Shown: positions 33,446-38,778 of the stretch, piece after piece | Layout of the letters: each line of letters begins with the position of its first letter | Position numbering within the stretch: position 1 is the first letter of the stretch | NCBI RefSeq assembly: GCF_001435935.1 | Contig: NZ_AZGM01000125.1 | Span: 1-38,778 of the forward strand | Length of the DNA: 38,778 nucleotides | From: Limosilactobacillus panis DSM 6035 | GTDB lineage: Bacteria > Bacillota > Bacilli > Lactobacillales > Lactobacillaceae | Direction of reading: 5' to 3' | The notes under the pieces: model-generated | The model's database searches: none | What the model saw: only the letters and a program-made list of their open reading frames with translations | What the model was told of the DNA's origin: nothing | Made by a program: the position numbers and the translations under genes

Positions 33446-33970
33446 ATGTTTAATGAACATCAAAAACGATTCGACTGGTTTAGTCTAATTCTGGGAATCC
33501 TGTTTGTAATTGCGGGCTTTGCGTCCTTCATGCATCCCGACAAGACCCTTCACTTCCTGTCCATTCTAGTCGGGATTGCTTTTATTTTTCGGGGAATCTA
33601 CGAATTGTGGTTCCGTAAGTTTATTGATGTCACTCTGAACGAACACTCCGGTTGGATTGCATTCGCAGCTATTTTAGATATTATTCTAGGGGTTATTGTC
33701 CTCGTCTATCCTAACTGGGGAATTCTTTACCTAGCAATTTTATTTGCGATTTGGTTCATCATCGATGCCATCATACAAATCAAGGCAGCAGGTCTCTTCA
33801 AAGAATTCCACCGCGGATACGCTACCCTGTTGATTATCCTCGGGAGTGTTAGCGTTGCCCTGGGAGTAATCCTGCTGTTCAGTCCAATGCTTTCCGCACT
33901 GACCATTGTTTGGTTGGTTTCAACAATGCTACTGTTCTTTGGCATTATGCATATTATTCAAGCATTCTAA
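33446..33970 (+). CDS. HdeD-like (DUF308) membrane protein
   Basis: A 174-aa protein with six membrane helices in three similar pairs, each helix pair ending around a short polar loop, as in HdeD, which is linked to acid resistance in enterobacteria (the role in lactobacilli is unproven). SILVGIAFIFRGIYELWF is characteristic of DUF308. AAAGGGG lies about 10 nt before the ATG. It is followed by repeat copy C and is convergent with hsp20. Confidence 0.85.
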   Translation: MFNEHQKRFDWFSLILGILFVIAGFASFMHPDKTLHFLSILVGIAFIFRGIYELWFRKFIDVTLNEHSGWIAFAAILDIILGVIVLVYPNWGILYLAILFAIWFIIDAIIQIKAAGLFKEFHRGYATLLIILGSVSVALGVILLFSPMLSALTIVWLVSTMLLFFGIMHIIQAF

Positions 33971-33976
33971 ACTAAG

Positions 33977-34160
33977 CCGGGAAAAAGGTATGGCTAGTAT
34001 AGGACAATCGTTGGCACGATAGGGCCAGCTGTTGTCCATCTTGTTTTGCGGCGCTAGACACCAGGAGCACGCTTCGACGCGAAGCGAGTCTCTTCGATTA
34101 CTTATGTAGTGTATTTAAAAGTAAATGAGGACGGGAAAACTTAAAATTTCCCACCCTCAT
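33977..34160 (+). repeat. Interspersed structured repeat, copy C (shorter, diverged)
   Basis: Third copy of the element, in the same orientation as copy A; the core is 33992-34110. H1 (GGACAATCGTTGGC...) and H2 (CTTGTTTTGCG at 34040-34050 with CGCGAAGCGAG at 34078-34088) are both kept although several bases differ from copies A and B; the changes preserve pairing through G-U wobbles or switched partners. It sits between convergent genes. Confidence 0.8.
34125..34160. terminator. Terminator at the outer end of repeat copy C
   Basis: ATGAGGACGGGAAA...TTTCCCACCCTCAT stem with a one-base bulge, followed by CTATTTTTTT on the plus strand; it may serve both convergent genes. Confidence 0.85.
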
Positions 34161-34186
34161 CTATTTTTTTAAAGGCAATTTATTTA

Positions 34187-34618
34187 TTAGTCAATATCAA
34201 TCCGGGTATCGTTCTCGTCACTGGCTTGCAGCTTTGGCAGGTTCAAGGTCAAAACACCGTTCGTGTATTGAGCCTTAACTGCGTCCCGGTCAACGTCTGG
34301 CAAACGGTATTGCCGACTCATCTGACCATACCGCCGTTCGGTGTGGAGAACATTACCATCCTTGTCGCTGTCATCGGCAAAGGTGTCCCGGTGACCAGTT
34401 ACGGACAAAATGTTGTTAGCATAGTTGATATGAATGTCTTTCTTATCAAAGCCAGGCATATCAATCTTGACCATGTAGCCCTTATCATTTTCAGACACAT
34501 CGGTCTTCATGTGATCAGCTACTGGTGTTAAGTCTGAGAAGAAGTCATCATTCATCCAGTCACGCATATTCATCAGATTATCAAATAAGTTGTTACGACG
34601 TTGAATTTCGTTAGCCAT
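34187..34618 (-). CDS. Small heat shock protein, Hsp20/alpha-crystallin family
   Basis: ATP-independent holdase chaperone. The 143-aa protein has an alpha-crystallin domain at about 38-135 (KTDVSENDKGYMVKIDMPGF, then the terminal NGVLTLNLPK strand) and a short C-terminal IXI-like tail. ATG at 34618 was chosen because AAAGGA is 11 nt upstream; the ATG at 34630 overlaps the ribosome binding site. Upstream are a CtsR operator over the -35 and a CIRCE-like element, so it is probably controlled by both heat-shock repressors. Confidence 0.94.
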   Translation of the reverse strand: MANEIQRRNNLFDNLMNMRDWMNDDFFSDLTPVADHMKTDVSENDKGYMVKIDMPGFDKKDIHINYANNILSVTGHRDTFADDSDKDGNVLHTERRYGQMSRQYRLPDVDRDAVKAQYTNGVLTLNLPKLQASDENDTRIDID

Positions 34619-34658
34619 ATATTGAATCATCCTTTCTCATACCTTGTTTACATTTTCT

Positions 34659-34686
34659 ATATTAATCATTGGTCAACAATAGTCAA
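34659..34686 (-). promoter_or_regulatory. Promoter of hsp20
   Basis: -35 TTGACT (complement 34681-34686), 16-nt spacer, -10 TAATAT (complement 34659-34664). Confidence 0.75.
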
Positions 34687-34687
34687 G
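34671..34687 (+). promoter_or_regulatory. CtsR operator
   Basis: GGTCAAC-AAT-AGTCAAG fits the CtsR direct repeat (GGTCAAA-n3-GGTCAAA) and covers the hsp20 -35 and spacer. A further single heptad TTTGACC occurs at 34727-34733. Confidence 0.8.
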
Positions 34688-34693
34688 AAAAAA

Positions 34694-34720
34694 TTAGCAG
34701 TTAATTGTGTTGAGCGCTAA
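34694..34720 (+). promoter_or_regulatory. CIRCE-like element (HrcA operator)
   Basis: TTAGCAGTT-N9-GAGCGCTAA compares with TTAGCACTC-N9-GAGTGCTAA: 9-9-9 spacing is exact, three bases differ. It lies upstream of the hsp20 -35. Confidence 0.75.
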
Positions 34721-34898
34721 TTTTTATTTGACCAATATTAACTAAACGGCTAATTGCAACGTGCCCGAGGGTTCTGGCACCTGACATTTTACTAATTGAC
34801 GAGCAGAAATTTTATCTATTCTTCTAAATATATGAATATTTTATCATACATAATTGTGCTAAAATGTACCTATTAATTACTGAGGAAGGCTTAAGACA

Positions 34899-35462
34899 AT
34901 GAATCTTATGAAAAAACTACTATTAATCACTCTGGTTGGTGTATTTGCATTTATCACAACTAGTGTCACCGCTAGTGCCGATTCCCACATGCGGACACCC
35001 ATTGATTACCGGAAGCCATCAGAGACGATTCCTTACCCGGATATCGACAAACTCAAGGATCCCTGGATTAAGGTCAGCATCAACAAAAAACGGGTCTACA
35101 TCATGTCTGGCAATAAGGCGGTATACACAATGTACTGCAGCGCCGGAAAGTACGAAAACAAGGATGGTAAACGGGTAAGTACTACGCCGACTGGCACCTT
35201 CGCTATCCAGTCCGAACGGGGTAATAGCTTCTACAACCCATCGGTTAAGTGTGGGGCAAATAACTACGTTTCTTGGCACGACAACGGTTCCTACCTCTTT
35301 CACAGTGTCCCAACGGATAAGGACGGCCACTACATCAAGTCCGAAGCGGCTAAGTTGGGTAAAATGACCGCCTCTCACGGCTGTGTCCGCCTGTCCGTTC
35401 CAGACTCCAAGTGGATGATGAACGTGCCGGAGGGAACCAAGGTTGTTGTCCAGGATAACTAA
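34899..35462 (+). CDS. Small secreted L,D-transpeptidase (YkuD)
   Basis: A 187-aa exported enzyme with a signal peptide (1-27, ending TASA) and a single YkuD domain (about 54-186): WIKVSINKKRVYIMSG at the start, HSVPTD with the conserved His, and ASHGCVRLS with catalytic Cys162. It differs from the 465-aa enzyme at 17599, which has extra domains and an N-terminal anchor. AGGAAGG lies about 9 nt before the ATG; a second ATG (MKK) 9 nt later is possible. An aldo/keto reductase gene follows after 14 nt, so the two may share a transcript. Confidence 0.92.
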   Translation: MNLMKKLLLITLVGVFAFITTSVTASADSHMRTPIDYRKPSETIPYPDIDKLKDPWIKVSINKKRVYIMSGNKAVYTMYCSAGKYENKDGKRVSTTPTGTFAIQSERGNSFYNPSVKCGANNYVSWHDNGSYLFHSVPTDKDGHYIKSEAAKLGKMTASHGCVRLSVPDSKWMMNVPEGTKVVVQDN

Positions 35463-35476
35463 GAGGAGGCTTCCTA

Positions 35477-36325
35477 ATGAAAGAGGTAACAATTAACGGG
35501 ATCACCCTCCCTGCCGTGGGTATCGGCACCTGGAACGTCGGTGATCACCCTAGCCAACGGCAAGACGAAATTGCCGCCATCCAAGCTGGCATCAATGCCG
35601 GGGCCCGGGTGGTAGATACCGCTGAAATGTATGGCAATGGCCGTGCAGAGCGACTTGTCAAGGACGCCATCGCCCCCTTTGACCGGGGAAATCTTTTTCT
35701 GATTGATAAAGTCCTCCCCCAAAACGCTAGTGCCCGCCTTTTAGAACGGAGTCTCGACCGGAGCCTACAAAACGTGGGAACCGATTACTTTGACCTCTAC
35801 CTCCTTCACTGGCGGGGAACGGTACCCCTATTAGAAACAGTCACTACTATGGAGGAAATGGTTAAGAAGGGTAAGATTAGGTCCTGGGGGGTCTCCAACT
35901 TTGATGTCAGTGACCTCCAGGAGCTATGGGCACTGCCCAATGGGGACCACTGCGTTGCCAATCAGGACCTGTATAACCTTGATGAACGCGGGATTGAGTT
36001 TGACCTTCTTCCCGTGATGCGGGCCCACCGTCTCCCTTTAATTGCTTACTCCCCCCTTGCCCAGGGTGATTCTATCTCAGGCAAACTAGCTACCAATAAA
36101 GTCCTGCAAGAGATTGCTGCTAACCACCAGGCCACAATTTACCAGGTAATGCTGGCATGGACGCTACGGGAACCAGGCGTTCTGGCAATTCCAAAGAGCG
36201 GTTCGGCACAACACGCTCAGTTAAATGTCCAGGCCAGTTCACTTGAATTTACCAGTGACGAACTGAAGCAGCTAGCGGACACCTTTCCCAAACCAACTAG
36301 TAAGCAGCCATTAGCTGTCATCTAA
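35477..36325 (+). CDS. Aldo/keto reductase
   Basis: NADPH-dependent carbonyl reductase of 282 aa with a TIM-barrel fold. The catalytic tetrad is Asp47 (VVDTAEMYGNG), Tyr52, Lys78 (LIDKVLP) and His111 (LLHWRG). IPKSGSAQH near residue 233 is the cofactor-binding loop. GAGGAGG precedes the ATG. It sits 14 nt after the YkuD gene and ends in a bidirectional terminator. The physiological substrate is not indicated. Confidence 0.93.
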   Translation: MKEVTINGITLPAVGIGTWNVGDHPSQRQDEIAAIQAGINAGARVVDTAEMYGNGRAERLVKDAIAPFDRGNLFLIDKVLPQNASARLLERSLDRSLQNVGTDYFDLYLLHWRGTVPLLETVTTMEEMVKKGKIRSWGVSNFDVSDLQELWALPNGDHCVANQDLYNLDERGIEFDLLPVMRAHRLPLIAYSPLAQGDSISGKLATNKVLQEIAANHQATIYQVMLAWTLREPGVLAIPKSGSAQHAQLNVQASSLEFTSDELKQLADTFPKPTSKQPLAVI

Positions 36326-36332
36326 TAAAACG

Positions 36333-36380
36333 AAAAAATCGACACCAGCACTTGAATTCAAACGTTAGTGTCGATTTTTT
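36333..36380. terminator. Bidirectional terminator
   Basis: AAAAAATCGACAC...GTGTCGATTTTTT serves the convergent aldo/keto reductase and thioesterase genes; the thioesterase stop codon begins within its right edge. Confidence 0.93.
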
Positions 36381-36888
36381 AGCCTCGCCAGGGAAAATCA
36401 AGCGAGATGGCACCAGCAATTTGTTGCTCAGACTGCCGACTAGCCCGTCGCTTTTGACGACGACCTTCGTACCCGGCCATTAGTGTCCGTTGCTCATCGG
36501 TCTCTGGAACCATCCCCGCCACCGGAACTGCTTTATGAGGGTCTTCAATGACGTAAGTGATGAAGCAGGTGAAACCCAAGAAGCGTTCGCCGGTCATCAA
36601 GTGCTCACCAATAACCTTGACGAAGACCTCGATGGAGCGGTGACCAACTCCAGTGACGTAAGCCTCCATGCACATTGAATCTTGGAGCTTGAAGGGCCGA
36701 AGAAATTGAACGTTGTCCATGCTTGCCGTGACAACAACCGTCCGCGCAACCCGCATGGCAGCTATCGAGGCCTCCCCGTCAATTAATTCCAAAATCCGTC
36801 CCCCATAAACGGTGCCGTGTTCATTGAGGTCATCATTGAGAACCCGGTGGACGGAAATGGAGAGTGTGTCATTACATTTTGCTTGCAT
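36379..36888 (-). CDS. Acyl-CoA thioesterase (hotdog fold)
   Basis: A 169-aa cytoplasmic hydrolase of acyl-CoA esters, of the YciA/acyl-CoA hydrolase type. HGTVYGGRILELIDGEASIA (24-43) contains the helix and catalytic Asp of the hotdog fold, followed by SMDNVQFLRPF. The C-terminal 40 residues are Arg/Gln-rich and extend beyond the core. Start ATG at 36888; the upstream region is AT-rich. Confidence 0.88.
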   Translation of the reverse strand: MQAKCNDTLSISVHRVLNDDLNEHGTVYGGRILELIDGEASIAAMRVARTVVVTASMDNVQFLRPFKLQDSMCMEAYVTGVGHRSIEVFVKVIGEHLMTGERFLGFTCFITYVIEDPHKAVPVAGMVPETDEQRTLMAGYEGRRQKRRASRQSEQQIAGAISLDFPWRG

Positions 36889-37013
36889 AATAAATGGAAC
36901 CCCTTACACTTTTTTATTATTCTAACATAATTGGATAGAATTTAAATTTCACTCACCGTTTGCTCAAAGATACACTATAATAATAACAAGGCTATAAGAA
37001 AGGATTGAGATCA

Positions 37014-38708
37014 ATGCCTAAGCAAGAAAAAATCAAGACGCCTTCGCTCTATGTCAACACGGAGCGCGGGGTTGCTTTGCTAAACCTGAGTCATGCGTAT
37101 TACAAAGACACCTACTCACTAGTCAATAGTGATGAATTATTGGAAGTTGTTAAGTTGTACCTTGATTCTAAGAATCCGGAATACGACGATGACGCATTTG
37201 ATAATGCCACGCCTGAACAATATGTTCAAACATTAAAGAAAATCCTGATTGATGATGACAGTGCCTTTGACAAGTATGATCCAAAGGATATTCTGGCCAG
37301 CGTTGAAGAACTATATTCTTTTTACCGGTCCTTACTCCGGGTAACAGTAATTAATTACAATAATAGCAAAATTGCCGGTAACGAATTTAAGATGATCGAC
37401 GGGCACTTCAACGACCTGGTTCGTGAATCCTACCGGGTGGTTGAAGAAAAGCTCCAGGGATTTGCCAACCAAACCTACCGGCAAGTTAACGCCGCTTCAA
37501 ACGCGGCTATTCTTGTTCAGACACATGATTGGCCAATCCCAGAAGGTTACGACCAGTTGCGCGATATTGACTTTATCGATACCGTCATGCTCCGTCCACC
37601 AATGATGATGCACACTAAGAGTAACAAGCGTGAAGGGGTCTTCTCCGCTGTTGAAGAGAACCCCATCAAGCGGTTCCACGGTCAAAAGGGTCAATGGTAC
37701 TGCTACCCGGCTAAGATTGGGGAAAGCTTGGCCTACATCTACTTCAACGTTGACTACCTAGTCAACGGGATTGCCCTCTCTAACCTCTTCCAGCTAGCCC
37801 AGCCAGACGAGGTCCGGGGTCAAAAGCCCGACCTGATTCTGCTCTTCGGCTTGAAGGAAACCGAGGGAATGGTTTCGCACTACTACCACGATACCAAGAA
37901 CCACATCTGGGTTGGGGAAGTGCCATACACTGACAAGACCACCTACTTTGGTTACATGAAGAAGATGTGCCTGACATTGCATAACCTCCACCAGATTTAC
38001 AACGGCCGCCTGCCAATTCACGGCTCCATGCTGCGAGTGCGGTTCACCAATGGTAAGGAAAAGAACGTGGTCTTCTTTGGTGACTCCGGTGCCGGGAAGT
38101 CCGAATCAATCGAAGCAATGCAGGAAATTGCTGATGACAAGATTGTCGATATGGAAACGATCTTCGATGACATGGGTAGTTTTACTATTGGTGACGACAG
38201 CAGAATCTACGCCCAGGGGACCGAAACCGGTGCCTTTGTCCGCCTCGATGACCTGTCCAGTGCGGTCGCCTTCAACAACATGGACCGGGGTGTCTACCTC
38301 AACCCTGAACTGTCCAACGCCCGGGTTATCATCCCCGCGGATACCTACGAAAGCGTCATTAAGCACCACCCGATTGACATGTGGGTTTACGCTAACAACT
38401 ATGACGAAAAGGTTGGCATCCACCGCTTTGAAAAAGAGGAAGAAGCCAAGGAAGTCTTCGTTGCTGGTAAGCGGAAGGCCCTTGGAACAACTGATGAAGT
38501 CGGCATGAGCACGACCTTCTTTGCCAACCCATTTGGCCCCGTTCAAGAAGAGGAACGGACCAAACTAATTATTGACAAGGTCTTTAACAGGCTCTTTGCT
38601 AACAACGTTTACGTCGGTGAAGTCTACACCCACCTTGGAAACGACAAGTCCAAGGAAGCCCTCCACGAGTCTGCGCGGGAATTATTAGATGTTTTGATGA
38701 ATAACTAG
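37014..38708 (+). CDS. Large P-loop protein related to PEP carboxykinase / HPr kinase, role unknown
   Basis: A 564-aa protein. Near residues 340-366 it has IHGSML...VVFFGDSGAGKSES, which aligns with the kinase-1a region of ATP-dependent PEP carboxykinase (H-x-S...VFFGxSGxGKT) and also resembles the HPr kinase P-loop. VDMETIFDDMG follows at the place of the acidic kinase-2 motif. The N-terminal 330 residues are acidic and helical and do not match PEP carboxykinase well. It may be a divergent PEP carboxykinase or a protein/small-molecule kinase. ATG at 37014 was chosen (AAAGGA 9 nt upstream) over the TTG at 37005. It is monocistronic. Confidence 0.75.
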   Translation: MPKQEKIKTPSLYVNTERGVALLNLSHAYYKDTYSLVNSDELLEVVKLYLDSKNPEYDDDAFDNATPEQYVQTLKKILIDDDSAFDKYDPKDILASVEELYSFYRSLLRVTVINYNNSKIAGNEFKMIDGHFNDLVRESYRVVEEKLQGFANQTYRQVNAASNAAILVQTHDWPIPEGYDQLRDIDFIDTVMLRPPMMMHTKSNKREGVFSAVEENPIKRFHGQKGQWYCYPAKIGESLAYIYFNVDYLVNGIALSNLFQLAQPDEVRGQKPDLILLFGLKETEGMVSHYYHDTKNHIWVGEVPYTDKTTYFGYMKKMCLTLHNLHQIYNGRLPIHGSMLRVRFTNGKEKNVVFFGDSGAGKSESIEAMQEIADDKIVDMETIFDDMGSFTIGDDSRIYAQGTETGAFVRLDDLSSAVAFNNMDRGVYLNPELSNARVIIPADTYESVIKHHPIDMWVYANNYDEKVGIHRFEKEEEAKEVFVAGKRKALGTTDEVGMSTTFFANPFGPVQEEERTKLIIDKVFNRLFANNVYVGEVYTHLGNDKSKEALHESARELLDVLMNN

Positions 38709-38724
38709 TCTTCAATTAAATTTA

Positions 38725-38778
38725 ATCGAGTAGGAGGTAATTGATTAGTTCAATTACCGACCTCTCACACCACCGTAC
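38725..38778 (-). mobile_element. 3' end of a group II intron (domain VI and part of domain V)
   Basis: Read on the minus strand the window begins GTACGGTGGTGTGAGAGG, the 3' strand of a group II domain V, then a hairpin GGTAATTGA...TCAATTACC (domain VI) and CCTCCTACTCGAT. The unpaired A in CCTACTC lies 7 nt from the 3' end, the normal branch-point position. The intron and its reverse transcriptase would extend to the right, outside the window. Recognition is from memory of bacterial intron ends. Confidence 0.7.

Noticed and set aside
1-38778. CRISPR array, prophage or complete restriction-modification system
   Set aside because: No evenly spaced direct repeats, phage structural genes or methylase/nuclease motifs were seen.

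Overview
This window is a stretch of a lactobacillus chromosome, most likely a heterofermentative Limosilactobacillus-type species (inference). The signs are the moderately high GC, the lactobacillus gene families (pepV, PrsA lipoprotein, YheA/YhaO/YhaN cluster, deoxynucleoside kinase), a SAM-III (SMK box) metK leader typical of Lactobacillales, T-box leaders, and CtsR/HrcA heat-shock sites. It begins inside the 3' end of an IS605-type tnpB gene and ends inside what looks like the 3' end of a group II intron, so the window edges coincide with mobile repeats, as they would in a draft contig.

Left part (1-10.6 kb), mostly minus strand: IS605 right end; prsA; the SbcCD-like pair yhaO-yhaN, with yhaN cut by an in-frame TAA; yheA; a class A penicillin-binding protein; argS behind a T-box leader; tRNA-Gly; a DUF2187-type protein. 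The theme is envelope synthesis, secretion folding, DNA ends and translation.

Middle part (10.6-24.3 kb): a small membrane protein, tRNA-Leu, a voltage-gated K+ channel, a YbjQ-like protein, then a ~320-nt gene-free region that looks like an unassigned structured RNA with its own promoter and a CcpA-type cre over the -35. Next come a CPBP protease, a LacI-family regulator, an unrecognised 202-aa protein, a deoxynucleoside kinase, a GH73 glucosaminidase, a large YkuD L,D-transpeptidase, a universal stress protein, pepV, nnrD, a MurJ/YtgP-type flippase and an orphan HicB-like protein.

Right part (24.3-38.8 kb): leuS (T-box), metK (SMK box), tag, an MFS drug exporter divergent from an apparently self-regulated perR, an amino acid permease, a VanZ-like gene with no usual start codon, an HdeD-like protein, hsp20 with CtsR and CIRCE sites, a small secreted L,D-transpeptidase, an aldo/keto reductase, an acyl-CoA thioesterase and a large PEPCK/HPr-kinase-superfamily protein of unknown role.

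The most unusual signals are (1) the cre-controlled candidate ncRNA at 12350-12669; (2) a ~150-200 bp repeat present three times (about 9.9-10.1, 16.2-16.4 and 34.0-34.2 kb), always at gene 3' ends, with two internal hairpins kept by compensating changes; (3) the nonsense-split yhaN; (4) the VanZ gene that seems to need an AUC or AUU start.
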